Shown: in pieces, positions 7,785 through 15,550 of the stretch
Numbering within the stretch: position 1 is the stretch's first letter
How the letters are laid out: every line of letters starts with the position of its first letter
Assembly (NCBI RefSeq): GCF_017498525.1
Contig: NZ_CP071796.1
Location: forward strand, 930,001-994,000
Origin: Ottowia testudinis
Lineage (GTDB): Bacteria > Pseudomonadota > Gammaproteobacteria > Burkholderiales > Burkholderiaceae_C
Length of the DNA stretch: 64,000 bases
Direction: 5' to 3'
Position numbers and translations under genes: made by a program
The notes under the pieces: model-generated
Databases searched by the model: none
Seen by the model: only the letters and a program-made list of their open reading frames with translations
Told to the model about the DNA's origin: nothing

Positions 7785-8759
7785 ATGGCGGAAGCTCAAG
7801 GATTTGGAACTGAAAGCGCTTTGCTTGCGCTGCCCACGGACGGCAGCATGCGCCAGACGGTGGCACGCGCCATGCACGCGGGCGGCGTGTCGCAAGCCGA
7901 CCTGGCACGGCAAACCGGCCTGTCGCAATCGGCGTTGTCGCAGTGGCTGAACGGCAGCTACAAGGGCGACAACGCGGCGATTCAGGCCAAGCTGACGGCA
8001 TGGCTGACCGCGCACGGCACGCGACAGGTTGCGGTTGAAGAAACGCCCGCGCCTCAATGGGTGGATACGCCGACCGGCCGTGCCGTTGCCAAGGCGCTGA
8101 CCTTCGCCCGAAACAAGCCTGCCATCGCCGTGGTGTACGGCGGTGCGGGCGTGGGCAAAACCACAGCGCTTCGCCGTTTCGCGCGCCACACGCAAAACGT
8201 GTGGATCGCCACCGCCAGCCCAGCCATCAGCTCCATGGCCGCGATGCTGCGCGAGCTGTGCCGGGTGCTGGAGCTGAGCGGCACGGGCTGGAAGAACCAA
8301 GCCTTGTCCGCCGATATCGTGCGTCACCTGGCCGGCTCGCGCGGGCTGCTGATCATTGACGAAGCGCAGCACCTAAGCGTGCCGGCGTTGGAGCAGCTGC
8401 GCTACATCTACGACCAAGCGGAGACCGGCTTGGTGCTGAGCGGCAATGAGCGCGTGTTCAGCCAACTCAACGGCGGCCATGTGCGCAGCGCCGACTTCGC
8501 GCAACTGTATTCGCGCCTGGGGCGGCGGCTGCGCCTGTCGCTGCCGTCCGAGGGCGACATTGATGCGGTGCTGAACGCCTGGGATATCACCGGGCGAGCC
8601 GAGCGAGCCTATGCCGCGCAGATCGCCTGCTTGCCGGGCGGCCTGCGCGGACTGTTCAACCTACTTGAAGAGGCGCGGCTGGCCGCAAAAGGCATGGGGC
8701 AGCCCGTTGACGTGCGGCTGATGCGCATGGCTTGGGCTGATTTGGTAGGTGCGCAATGA
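7785..8759 (+). CDS. muB: Mu-type transposition ATPase MuB
   Basis: This 324-residue AAA+ ATPase selects target DNA and delivers it to MuA, and it also provides target immunity in Mu. An N-terminal helix-turn-helix (VSQADLARQTGLSQSALSQW) precedes the ATPase domain with Walker A GGAGVGKTT (about 119-127) and Walker B LLIIDEAQH (about 188-196). AAGGAG sits 6 bp before ATG 7785. A longer in-frame ATG at 7743 lacks such a site. It lies 99 bp after muA and overlaps the next small ORF by ATGA. No damage is visible. Confidence 0.93.
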   Translation: MAEAQGFGTESALLALPTDGSMRQTVARAMHAGGVSQADLARQTGLSQSALSQWLNGSYKGDNAAIQAKLTAWLTAHGTRQVAVEETPAPQWVDTPTGRAVAKALTFARNKPAIAVVYGGAGVGKTTALRRFARHTQNVWIATASPAISSMAAMLRELCRVLELSGTGWKNQALSADIVRHLAGSRGLLIIDEAQHLSVPALEQLRYIYDQAETGLVLSGNERVFSQLNGGHVRSADFAQLYSRLGRRLRLSLPSEGDIDAVLNAWDITGRAERAYAAQIACLPGGLRGLFNLLEEARLAAKGMGQPVDVRLMRMAWADLVGAQ

Positions 8760-8896
8760 AGTCGCGCGAATCGGGCTCTACAGCGCGTTTCAGTCGCTCG
8801 GGCATCCCTGAGTACCTGCGCGAGCGTTTGAAGGTTTTTAAAGGGGGTTTGAAGGCTTTTGATAAGGGTTGCGCGGGAGGTGGCGATGGCTGCTGA
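8756..8896 (+). CDS. Possible 46-residue small protein overlapping muB
   Basis: ATG 8756 overlaps the muB stop (ATGA), and the frame runs 46 codons to TGA 8894-8896, overlapping the gemA start by 11 bp. The peptide is basic with a Gly-rich tail and no known domain. Tight overlap on both sides argues for translation, but the short length and weak ribosome site keep this uncertain. Confidence 0.35.
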   Translation: MKSRESGSTARFSRSGIPEYLRERLKVFKGGLKAFDKGCAGGGDGC

Positions 8897-9365
8897 GCGA
8901 CAACCCCGAAAAACCCGCCTGTCGCGCAACCAGCTGGCGGTGATTCACATCGCCAGGCAACAGCTTGGCATAGATGACCCGACGTACCGCGCGCTGTTGA
9001 GGGGTGCCGCTGGCGTCACCAGCTCGACTGAGCTGAACGAAGCCGACTTCGAGGCCGTCATGCGCCGCTTTGGGCAACTGGGCTTCACTGGCCGCAAAGG
9101 TGTTGCAACGTCAGCACTGGCGCCGCATGCGCGGGCGACCGACGGCTATCGCCCCGGCATGGCAACGCCGGCACAGATCGACACCATTAGGGGCATGTGG
9201 GCCAAGTGGCACGGCAGCGATGACGAGCGGGCGTTGTCACGCTGGATCGAGCGGTACTACGGCATTTCCGCTTTGCGCTTCTGCGACGTACAGACGGCGC
9301 AGAAAGCGATTGAAGGCCTGAAGGCCATGAACGCGCGCCGCGCGCGCTTGAACGCAGAGAAATAG
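8886..9365 (+). CDS. gemA: GemA-like regulatory protein (DUF1018)
   Basis: This 159-residue protein matches the Mu GemA/gp16 family, small proteins of the semi-essential early region that affect host DNA supercoiling and gene expression. It has the family's opening (LSRNQLAVIHIARQQLG), the DDPTYRALLR segment and the C-terminal MATPAQIDTIRGMW block. ATG 8886 follows GGGAGG with good spacing; an upstream ATT/ATG reading is less likely. It is the usual neighbour of muB in Mu-like early operons. Confidence 0.85.
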   Translation: MAAERQPRKTRLSRNQLAVIHIARQQLGIDDPTYRALLRGAAGVTSSTELNEADFEAVMRRFGQLGFTGRKGVATSALAPHARATDGYRPGMATPAQIDTIRGMWAKWHGSDDERALSRWIERYYGISALRFCDVQTAQKAIEGLKAMNARRARLNAEK

Positions 9366-9374
9366 GAGGTAAAC

Positions 9375-9596
9375 GTGTCTACTCAATTCATCACCGCGAC
9401 TGCGGCGGCGCCCGCCGTGGGCTTCTTTCACGCCGACTCACCTCAACTGCATCAACGCCTGCTTGCCGAGATGAGTGGCTGCATGCAACAGCTCTGCCAG
9501 AGCGACACCAACTACCAGGCAGCGCTTGACCGCCTACAGGATGCCGTGGACATGCTGTGGGAGCTGTCTGTCCTTGAAGCCGGCGTGTCGCACTGA
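9375..9596 (+). CDS. Small phage protein of unknown function
   Basis: This 73-residue protein starts at GTG 9375 behind a strong AGGAGG site. It is mostly helical with no recognised domain. It lies in the early operon between gemA and another small gene and overlaps the latter's longer reading. No function can be assigned; position suggests a host-takeover or early regulatory role, as for the semi-essential Mu genes. Confidence 0.55.
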   Translation: MSTQFITATAAAPAVGFFHADSPQLHQRLLAEMSGCMQQLCQSDTNYQAALDRLQDAVDMLWELSVLEAGVSH

Positions 9597-9610
9597 TGGA
9601 GAGCACAGCA

Positions 9611-10030
9611 ATGAGCTACTTGTTCACTGACAACGATTTTCAGGCGCTGGAATCGGTGCGCCAGCAACTGGGTTTTGTGGCCTCGCTGGCGGCGGTAGCC
9701 ATGGGCAACCCGCAACTCCTTTGCACCAGCGAAGAGCTGTACCACTTTGTTGAAGCGCAGGGACAAGCCATCCAGGCTGCGCTGGATGCAGCGCAGGCAC
9801 GTGCCGATGCTCGCGGCCAGGGCCAGCCCATGCTGGGCTGGGACTGGGTGCATGCGCTGCGTATTGCCGCTGGGGATCAGTTGCACACACCCCGCGGCAT
9901 CGAGGAGCGCATCACCAAGCAACTGACTGACGCAGCGGCGGCAGACCCCGATATGCAGCACGTGCTGGACGAATGGCGGAAGGTGCTGGCGGGCTGCGAT
10001 GGATTGGCTGAACCTGCCGGCGCTTCTTGA
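9611..10030 (+). CDS. Phage early-region protein of unknown function
   Basis: This 139-residue acidic, largely helical protein starts at ATG 9611, with GGAGAG eight bases upstream; an ATG five codons earlier (9596) is possible. No transmembrane segment or catalytic motif is seen. It is the last gene before a strong terminator at 10083-10114, so it ends the early operon. I do not recognise its family. Confidence 0.6.
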   Translation: MSYLFTDNDFQALESVRQQLGFVASLAAVAMGNPQLLCTSEELYHFVEAQGQAIQAALDAAQARADARGQGQPMLGWDWVHALRIAAGDQLHTPRGIEERITKQLTDAAAADPDMQHVLDEWRKVLAGCDGLAEPAGAS

Positions 10031-10082
10031 TCATCGCTTGCAACTCCGGATGCCAATCTGATGGGAATCAGCGGCATCATTC

Positions 10083-10114
10083 GCCCGTGACGTGAGAACG
10101 TCGCGGGCTTTTTT
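10083..10114 (+). terminator. Rho-independent terminator of the Mu-like early operon
   Basis: GCCCGTGACG (10083-10092) pairs with CGTCGCGGGC (10099-10108), including one G-T pair, over a 6-nt loop and is followed by T6. It separates the early operon from the Mor-type activator. Confidence 0.85.
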
Positions 10115-10191
10115 CCTTACCAGGCGCGCGGGCAAGAAAAGTTAAAACGCTTTGGTTGGTCGCCGCAGTAAAGGGCTTTGAAGATAGCGGC

Positions 10192-10575
10192 ATGGATGCC
10201 ACCCTCATCAAGCCTTTGAGGCTCGAAACCTTGCCCGCTGATGCGCTGGACGCCCTGAAGAGGGAGACCGACCCAGCGATTACGCCAAAGCAGCGCGAAC
10301 TGGCTGAGTCCATTTTTGTGGGGCTGATCAACAGTCCCGCTGCCGAGCGTTGCACAAAGGACGTTCTGGCGCAAGCGGCCATCGTCGTCCTCATCCAGCT
10401 TTCCAACGACCTGGGCGGCTTCAACTACTACATCACCCGCATGGGCAATCTGCGCGCGGCGGCATTGCGGCGCGCGATCCACGCGGCTTTCACTGGGCGC
10501 AACGTCGCGCAACTGGCGCGCCAGCATGGGTTGACCGACATGCGCGTGCGCCAGATTCTGGCCGAAGGGCCTTGA
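10192..10575 (+). CDS. mor: Mor/C-family transcription activator
   Basis: This 127-residue protein (Mu Mor has 129) belongs to the Mor family that turns on middle or late phage promoters. The dimerisation part (LSNDLGGFNYYITR) is followed by the helix-turn-helix NVAQLARQHGLTDMRVRQIL. The start is uncertain: ATG 10192 gives the family length, while TTG 10156 would add 12 residues. It is transcribed separately after a terminator. With the late genes gone it has few obvious targets left in this element. Confidence 0.85.
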   Translation: MDATLIKPLRLETLPADALDALKRETDPAITPKQRELAESIFVGLINSPAAERCTKDVLAQAAIVVLIQLSNDLGGFNYYITRMGNLRAAALRRAIHAAFTGRNVAQLARQHGLTDMRVRQILAEGP

Positions 10576-10603
10576 CACTACACCAGCACAGAAAGGGCTG
10601 ATC

Positions 10604-11365
10604 ATGGCAACGACAAAAACCACCCCCAGCGCCCGGGAGGCGCTTAGCGCCGTCCGGCAAGCAGCCGCTACCCTAACCGGGCAACTCAGGGCCGAGCGGC
10701 AACGCCGTCAGGAACTTGAGACTGAGCTCAACCATCTGTTGAATCAACCGCTGTCAAAGACGGCGCTGGTGCAACTGCTGGCGCGCGCAGTGGACAAGAT
10801 GGCTGCGACCCATGTAGGCGACTTCCAGCGGGCTGTGTTGAGCGGGTTGACCGTTGATCGCTATGCCAGAGTTCGATCCCAATTGGTGTTGGCCGATGTG
10901 CCGGTGATGTTCGCTGATCCGCGTGGCCCTGTACGCGAGGCTCAAGCAGGCGGCTTTCAGCACTCCGCGAACTCCTTGGTGAACGTGTTTGGTGGCACTG
11001 CGCCCGCGCATTGCTATTACCTTGGGGATGCGATCAAGGCCAGTCTGCCCCAGCTACTTGAGGGCATGGCGATGCCGTACATGGATGATGGCAAGAGCCT
11101 TGAGGAGCGCGAAGCCGAGGTCTCTGCCGTGCTTGAAAAAATCGAGCAATGCGAGCAGCGCATGGGGAGCATTCAAGGCGAATTGACGGAGCTGGCGGAC
11201 GTTGTGCCGCCGGAGCCTGAAGTGCCCGTGCCACCGCCAGAACCAAAACCCGCTTGGACGTGGAGTCTGGAGCAAGGTCTGCAACCGGGCGAGCGCAGTG
11301 ACACGGGCAAGATGCAAACCTACGTGCCGGGCGTGCCATGGGCAACGGAGACACCCGATGATTGA
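10604..11365 (+). CDS. Phage protein of unknown function with coiled-coil N-terminus
   Basis: This 253-residue protein starts with a charged helical region (TGQLRAERQRRQELETELNHLL) likely to be a coiled coil. It has a middle part with LVNVFGGTAPAHCYYLGDAIK, a second helical stretch and a Pro/Glu-rich linker (PPEPEVPVPPPEPKP). The stop overlaps the start of the protease gene by 8 bp. In complete Mu-like phages this spot lies among lysis and packaging genes, which are missing here. I do not recognise a function. Confidence 0.6.
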   Translation: MATTKTTPSAREALSAVRQAAATLTGQLRAERQRRQELETELNHLLNQPLSKTALVQLLARAVDKMAATHVGDFQRAVLSGLTVDRYARVRSQLVLADVPVMFADPRGPVREAQAGGFQHSANSLVNVFGGTAPAHCYYLGDAIKASLPQLLEGMAMPYMDDGKSLEEREAEVSAVLEKIEQCEQRMGSIQGELTELADVVPPEPEVPVPPPEPKPAWTWSLEQGLQPGERSDTGKMQTYVPGVPWATETPDD

Positions 11366-12017
11366 TGGGCTGACACCTGAGCAGTTGGCGATCGCACAGG
11401 CGTGCGGGTTGACGCCCGAGCAGTTCTCGGCGGCGCTTGCCGACGAGAAGCGGCAAAGCGCACTGGCAGCCAGCATGCCGCAGCCGACGATGGCGGAGAT
11501 TTTTGCCAAGTGTGGGATTCCTTTGCAGTCCGCTGATGGCGCAGGCGTGGCCGCGCTGTCATGTGAGATTGCCGCACTGTCTGCACAAGCCGATGGCGCA
11601 ACGGTGCTGATTCAGGCTACGCCCGCGCAAGACTTCGTGTTATCTGATGGGCGCGACCTGGGAATCCCGGCTTGTCGTATGAACGCGGGCGTTGCGGCCA
11701 AGGTGATCTCGGCTTTCAATGCCGCGCAGCCCCTTGTGATCGATTACGAACATCAAACCTTGCATACCCAGACAAACGGCAAGGACGCGCCTGCGGCTGG
11801 CTGGATTCATGGCCTGAAGTGGATCGAGGGCAAAGGGCTGTACGTGGTGGCTGAGCTGACAAAGCGCGCACGGCAGTTGATCCGGGATGGCGAGTACCGC
11901 TACTTCTCGCCCGTCATTCAGTACAGCAAGCACACGGGCGAGGTGCTGCGCGTCTTGATGGGCGCGCTAACCAACAACCCGGCCATTCATGGGATGGATG
12001 GGGTGAAGGTGCAGTAG
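11358..12017 (+). CDS. Truncated Mu-like head maturation protease (gpI family)
   Basis: The 219 residues match the N-terminal protease portion of Mu gpI, which cleaves scaffold during prohead assembly; signatures are LVIDYEHQT, APAAGWIHGL and EYRYFSPVIQY. Mu gpI has about 360 residues with a C-terminal scaffold part. Here the protein ends right after the TNNPAIHGM segment, so the scaffold half is gone. An N-terminal LTPEQLAIAQACGLTPEQF repeat-like stretch precedes the domain. Truncation plus loss of all later head and tail genes marks the deletion that shrank the element. Confidence 0.8.
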   Translation: MIDGLTPEQLAIAQACGLTPEQFSAALADEKRQSALAASMPQPTMAEIFAKCGIPLQSADGAGVAALSCEIAALSAQADGATVLIQATPAQDFVLSDGRDLGIPACRMNAGVAAKVISAFNAAQPLVIDYEHQTLHTQTNGKDAPAAGWIHGLKWIEGKGLYVVAELTKRARQLIRDGEYRYFSPVIQYSKHTGEVLRVLMGALTNNPAIHGMDGVKVQ

Positions 12018-12018
12018 G

Positions 12019-12285
12019 ATGCCTTTAATGCACCCATTTTTACTGGCGACATTTGCGGCGCTCATCGCCATCCTGCTGACGTTAGTTGAGCCGATGCCGC
12101 GCAACGTGCTCGCGCTGAAAACCGGTGCGCTGGCGGCGCTGCTTATGGCCGCTGGCGCAGTGTTGTGGCCGCATGCAGCCGCAACCATTCTCATTGGGAT
12201 CGGTACTTACTGGCTGGTACGCATAAGCTGGGGCGCGCTGCTGTGGCCTCTGCGTTTCGTCGCCACAATACTGCGCAGCCATTAG
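12019..12285 (+). CDS. Small membrane protein near the right end of the Mu-like element
   Basis: This 88-residue protein has about three hydrophobic segments (LLATFAALIAILLTLV, ALAALLMAAGAVLW, ILIGIGTYWLVRI) and a basic C-terminus. It begins one base after the protease stop. It may be a phage right-end gene fused next to the deletion point. A holin-like role cannot be supported from sequence. Confidence 0.5.
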   Translation: MPLMHPFLLATFAALIAILLTLVEPMPRNVLALKTGALAALLMAAGAVLWPHAAATILIGIGTYWLVRISWGALLWPLRFVATILRSH

Positions 12286-12430
12286 CGCCTGACGGGCATC
12301 GGAAGCCGCAAGCAGGGCTGTCGGGCGCTCAGTTCTTCGCGACTGAAGCACCGCCCCGTGTCGAAAGTTTCCGGGCGCAGGGTCATGGTCGTGGCAGTGG
12401 CTTCTCGCCAGAGACAGTGGATTCAAGGCG

Positions 12431-12485
12431 TATCAGTTCCGAGTGTTTTTGCTTAGCAATTCCGAATGTTTTTGCGCCCGCTCAC
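12431..12485. other. Right end of Mu-like element with two transposase-site repeats
   Basis: R2 (12433-12454, core AGTTCCGAGTGTTTTTGC) and R1 (12455-12485, core AATTCCGAATGTTTTTGCGC) are adjacent direct copies, and both are inverted relative to the left-end sites. The terminal bases are CA. Adjacent R1-R2 sites are the arrangement of phage Mu. Confidence 0.75.
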
Positions 12486-12490
12486 CGGTT
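12486..12490. repeat. Right target-site duplication CCGGT
   Basis: This is an exact copy of 4251-4255, lying directly after the CA end. Joining the flanks gives an uninterrupted extragenic sequence running into a dispersed repeat copy. Confidence 0.8.
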
Positions 12491-12556
12491 GATTTTTATG
12501 CCAATCGGCCTCTGGCGCTTATGCAGAAAGCGCGAGCAGCTATTTTTTGAATAGCG
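12491..12556. repeat. Dispersed AGCTATT/GCGCTTG repeat, copy 1
   Basis: TTGATTTTTATGCC followed by GGCGCTTATGC, AGCGCGAGCAGCTATT and TTGAATAGC. It is one of at least 13 related copies in the window and lies between the Mu-like right end and the DUF3108 gene stop. Confidence 0.65.
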
Positions 12557-13777
12557 TTACTGCTGCTCGATGGTGTCCACCACGAGGTCAATGTAGGTGT
12601 CGGTACCTTGAGAGATTCTGATGCGCACCGGCAGGTATTGCAGGCTGGGGGCATACCAGATCTCAGCGCTGATGGGGCCGCGCGGCTTGGTCAGCGGGCG
12701 CGGCTTCAGGTGCAGCGCACGCACGGGGCCCAGGCGCGGCAGGTGCAGGGTTTCCTCGCCGATCACGTCATAAGTCCAATCATCAACGCCGCCGGGCCGC
12801 GCCATCGAGAAGTCGATCTGAGCGCCCGGCGCCAGCCGCACCTGGCCGGTGGCAAAGCGGTGGCCCAGCTCCACGAACTGGCTGGCGGTGTCCTGCACCG
12901 CGTCGGGGCGCGGCACGCGGGTGCCGTTGTTCAGGCGCACGTCCTCGCCCAGCCGCACGCCGCGCCGCCGGCCGCGCACGTTTTCTTCGTACACCTCGGG
13001 CTTGAGGCCGCTGGCGGTGATGTCGCCCTGGCTGGTGAAGCTGAGAGAGGCGAGCAGACCGGCGCTCATCTCCACCGCCGTGTGGTAGCGGGTGCCTTCG
13101 CGCTGCCACAGCACGCGCGCATCGCCGTGCAGCTCGCCTCGGTAATTGCCGCCCAGCTTGTAAGTCAGGCGCGTGTCGCTGGGCCAACTGGCCAGGAAAG
13201 CCGGGTCGGCCGCGCTGGCGGCCGAAGCGGGCCCGGAGGCGGGGGCAGCCGCCACTGCACGGCCGGGGGTGCTTTCGGCGGCGGGCGCCGGCGCAGGGGC
13301 GCTGGCCGTGGCCACCGTGGTCGCGGGTGGCGGGTCGCTGGCGGCCGCTTGCGGTTCGGGCGCCGCGACGTCGGCGGCGGTGTTGGCGGTGTCGGTGGGC
13401 GGCTCAGACGATGCGCCAGCGCCGCTGGCCTCGTCCTCGGGGGGCTTGCGGGTGGTCTTGGGCCGCTTTGTCGCTTCTTTTTTTGTAGCTGCTTGCGCTG
13501 ATCTGATAAGCGCTGTGGGCCGATTGGGTTGGGGTTGCGCTGTTGGTGGCGCGGTCATCGGCACCGCCGGTGTCGTCGGTTGAATGCTGCGCGTGTACAT
13601 GGGCGCCACCACGTTCTTCAACAGGCTGGGCGGCCGCAACAGCGTGCCCAGCACGACCATGGCCAGAGCGTGCAGCACCACCACCAGCGCGGTGGTGAGG
13701 GCCAGCGAACGGCGCTGCCGCGTCAGCGGGCCAGCCAGGCGGGCGCTTCGGCGCGGTCTTTTGGGGCCAGCCGCCAT
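12557..13777 (-). CDS. DUF3108 domain-containing membrane-anchored protein
   Basis: The 406-residue protein has a basic N-terminus, one transmembrane anchor (ALTTALVVVLHALAMVVLG), a long Ala/Pro-rich linker (about 60-200) and a C-terminal DUF3108 beta-domain with the family phrases TYKLGGNYRGE and ISAEIWYAPSLQYLPVRIRI. The family is periplasmic and of unknown role. The start lies 55 bp inside the upstream M61 peptidase gene, so a later start is possible. A dispersed repeat copy lies in frame inside the linker at about residues 82-101. Confidence 0.85.
   Translation of the reverse strand: MAAGPKRPRRSARLAGPLTRQRRSLALTTALVVVLHALAMVVLGTLLRPPSLLKNVVAPMYTRSIQPTTPAVPMTAPPTAQPQPNRPTALIRSAQAATKKEATKRPKTTRKPPEDEASGAGASSEPPTDTANTAADVAAPEPQAAASDPPPATTVATASAPAPAPAAESTPGRAVAAAPASGPASAASAADPAFLASWPSDTRLTYKLGGNYRGELHGDARVLWQREGTRYHTAVEMSAGLLASLSFTSQGDITASGLKPEVYEENVRGRRRGVRLGEDVRLNNGTRVPRPDAVQDTASQFVELGHRFATGQVRLAPGAQIDFSMARPGGVDDWTYDVIGEETLHLPRLGPVRALHLKPRPLTKPRGPISAEIWYAPSLQYLPVRIRISQGTDTYIDLVVDTIEQQ
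13473..13530. repeat. Dispersed repeat copy 2, inside the DUF3108 coding sequence
   Basis: The segment TTTTTTTGTAGCTGCTTGCG followed by CTGATCTGATAAGCGC matches the repeat core. It is translated in frame as ALIRSAQAATKKEATK in the low-complexity linker. Confidence 0.6.
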
Positions 13778-15543
13778 GTGGTCGATTTCTCGGGCAAGCG
13801 CAGGGGCAGGCGCAGCAGGCGCTTGTCGCGCGCCACCAGCGCGGTGATCTGGCGCGCGGCCCCGGCGTACAGCGGCAGATCGTCCAGCCGCGTCAGGCGC
13901 CAGCCGCTGGCCGGCGTGCCGCTGGCGCGCACCGCGGGCAGCTCAACGCCCAACCATTCGTCGCCCGCGGCCATGCCGGCCCGCGCGGCGGCGCCGCCGT
14001 CCAGCACCACTTTCAGGGTAATGCCACCGTCCTCCGACACGCGCAGGCCCAGCGTTTGCGCCAGTTGCGAGGGTTCGTCAAGCACGCGCACGCCTTGCGC
14101 CTCGAGCAGCGGCCGCAGTGGCAGCTCGGCCGTGCCGTGTATCCAGGTGGCGATTTCAGCATCAAAGGGGCGGCCGGCGAGGCGGGCCAGCGTGTCGGCA
14201 AAGTCGCCCTCGGTCATGGGGCCGCCCGCGCAGCGCTGCCACAGCGCGCGCATGACGTCGTCCAGCGTGGTGCGGCCCTCGGCACGCAGCGTCAGGTCAA
14301 AACACAGCGCCACCAGCGCGCCCTTGGTGTAGTAGCTGATGGTGCTGTTGGGCGTGTTCTCGTCGGGGCGGTAGTAACGCAGCCAGGCGTCAAAGCTCGC
14401 CTGCGCCACCGATTGCACCTGGCGGCCCGGCGCCTGCAGCACCTGGTTGATGGTCTTGGTCAGCAGCTTGAGGTAGGCCGTGTCGTCGATCAGGCCGGCG
14501 CGGCGCAGCAGCAAATCGTCGTAATAGCTGGTGAAGCCCTCGAAGAACCACAGCAGCCGCGTATGGTTTTCGCTCTGGTAATCGTAGCGATCGAACTCGG
14601 CGGGGCGCAGGCGCTTGACGTTCCAGGCATGGAAGTACTCGTGGCTGATCAGGCCCAGCAGGGTCACGTAGCCGTCGCCCACGGCCGCGGCGCTGGCGGG
14701 TGAATCGGCCTGCGGCAAGTCGTGCCGTGCGCAGATCAGCGCGGTGCTGGCGCGGTGTTCCAGGCCGCCGTAGCCATCGCCCACCGCATTCAAAATGAAC
14801 AGGTAGTGGTCGAAAGGCGGCTTGCTGGCACCGTGCCACAGGCGGATGGCGGCTTCGCAGATTTTCTTCGCATCGCGCAACAACCGCGCGCCGTCGAACG
14901 AGGGCGGGGCGCCAGCGACGACAAAGCGGTGTGGCACGCCGCCGGCCGTGAACTCGCCGCTCCAGAACGCACCCAGCTCGACCGGGTGGTCGACCAACTC
15001 GTCGTAGCCGTCCGCGCGGTAGCGGCCGAAGCCCTGTGCGTCAACCTCGACCGGCGTCATCGCGGTGGCGAGTTGCCAGTCGCGTCGCTCGCGCGGGGTG
15101 TGCACGGTCAACTCGTGCGGCGCGGCCTCTTGACCGTGTACGCGCAGCAGCAGGCTGGTGCCGTTGAAGAAGCCGCGCTCGGCGTCGAGCCAGGCGGTGC
15201 GCACCGACGCATCGAAGGCATAGACCTCGTAGCGCAGTACCAACGGCCGGCGCGGGTCGCAGTCGATGTCCCAGGTGCTTTTGCCGATTTGCCGACATGT
15301 GCGCTCGGCGCGGCCCTGCGCGGCGTGCAGTGGCAGCAAGTGGCGGGCAAACTCACGGATCAGGTAACTGCCGGGAATCCACACCGGCAGCGATACGCGC
15401 TGCGTGGCGGCCGGCTGCTCGATGCGCAATTGCACGGCAAAGCGGTGGCCGGTCAGGCTGGCCATGCGCACGTCATGGCGCACCGGCGCCGGTGGCGGTT
15501 GGGCAGCCGGTGCGCGGCGGGTGCGGCGAGGGGGTGTGTTCAT
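13723..15543 (-). CDS. M61-family metallopeptidase with C-terminal PDZ domain
   Basis: This 606-residue protein is of the M61 (glycyl aminopeptidase-like) family. An N-terminal immunoglobulin-like M61_N domain includes LPVWIPGSYLIREFARHL. The gluzincin core has the zinc motif HEYFH at residues 301-305 and the downstream FEGFTSYYDDL helix that provides the third ligand. A PDZ domain follows (LKVVLDGGAAARAGMAAGDE). No clear signal peptide is seen, so it may be cytoplasmic. The C-terminus overlaps the DUF3108 gene. Confidence 0.92.
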   Translation of the reverse strand: MNTPPRRTRRAPAAQPPPAPVRHDVRMASLTGHRFAVQLRIEQPAATQRVSLPVWIPGSYLIREFARHLLPLHAAQGRAERTCRQIGKSTWDIDCDPRRPLVLRYEVYAFDASVRTAWLDAERGFFNGTSLLLRVHGQEAAPHELTVHTPRERRDWQLATAMTPVEVDAQGFGRYRADGYDELVDHPVELGAFWSGEFTAGGVPHRFVVAGAPPSFDGARLLRDAKKICEAAIRLWHGASKPPFDHYLFILNAVGDGYGGLEHRASTALICARHDLPQADSPASAAAVGDGYVTLLGLISHEYFHAWNVKRLRPAEFDRYDYQSENHTRLLWFFEGFTSYYDDLLLRRAGLIDDTAYLKLLTKTINQVLQAPGRQVQSVAQASFDAWLRYYRPDENTPNSTISYYTKGALVALCFDLTLRAEGRTTLDDVMRALWQRCAGGPMTEGDFADTLARLAGRPFDAEIATWIHGTAELPLRPLLEAQGVRVLDEPSQLAQTLGLRVSEDGGITLKVVLDGGAAARAGMAAGDEWLGVELPAVRASGTPASGWRLTRLDDLPLYAGAARQITALVARDKRLLRLPLRLPEKSTTWRLAPKDRAEAPAWLAR

Positions 15544-15550
15544 GACAAGC

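Larger units (their letters stand above)
4256..12485. mobile_element. Compact Mu-like transposable element (8.23 kb)
   Basis: The element starts TG (4256) and ends CA (12485) and is flanked by identical 5-bp repeats CCGGT. End-site motifs with a CGGAA core occur three times at the left and twice at the right. Genes inside follow Mu order: leftward repressor, then rightward BcepMu-gp16-like regulator, MuA, MuB, a small ORF, GemA, small genes, a Mor/C activator, a hypothetical protein and a truncated head protease. Lysis, portal, head, tail and DNA-modification genes are missing, so it cannot make virions alone. MuA and MuB look complete and both ends look intact, so transposition may still be possible. 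Confidence 0.88.

Noticed and set aside
4413-12485. Alternative left border of the Mu-like element at TG 4413
   Set aside because: The site looks like the right-end repeat, but the flanking 5 bp (AGCCG) do not match the right flank. TG 4256 has the exact CCGGT duplication and Mu-like spacing.
12165-12554. 129-codon plus-strand frame at the right end of the Mu-like element
   Set aside because: It crosses the transposase sites, the element border and a dispersed repeat, so it is unlikely to be a gene.
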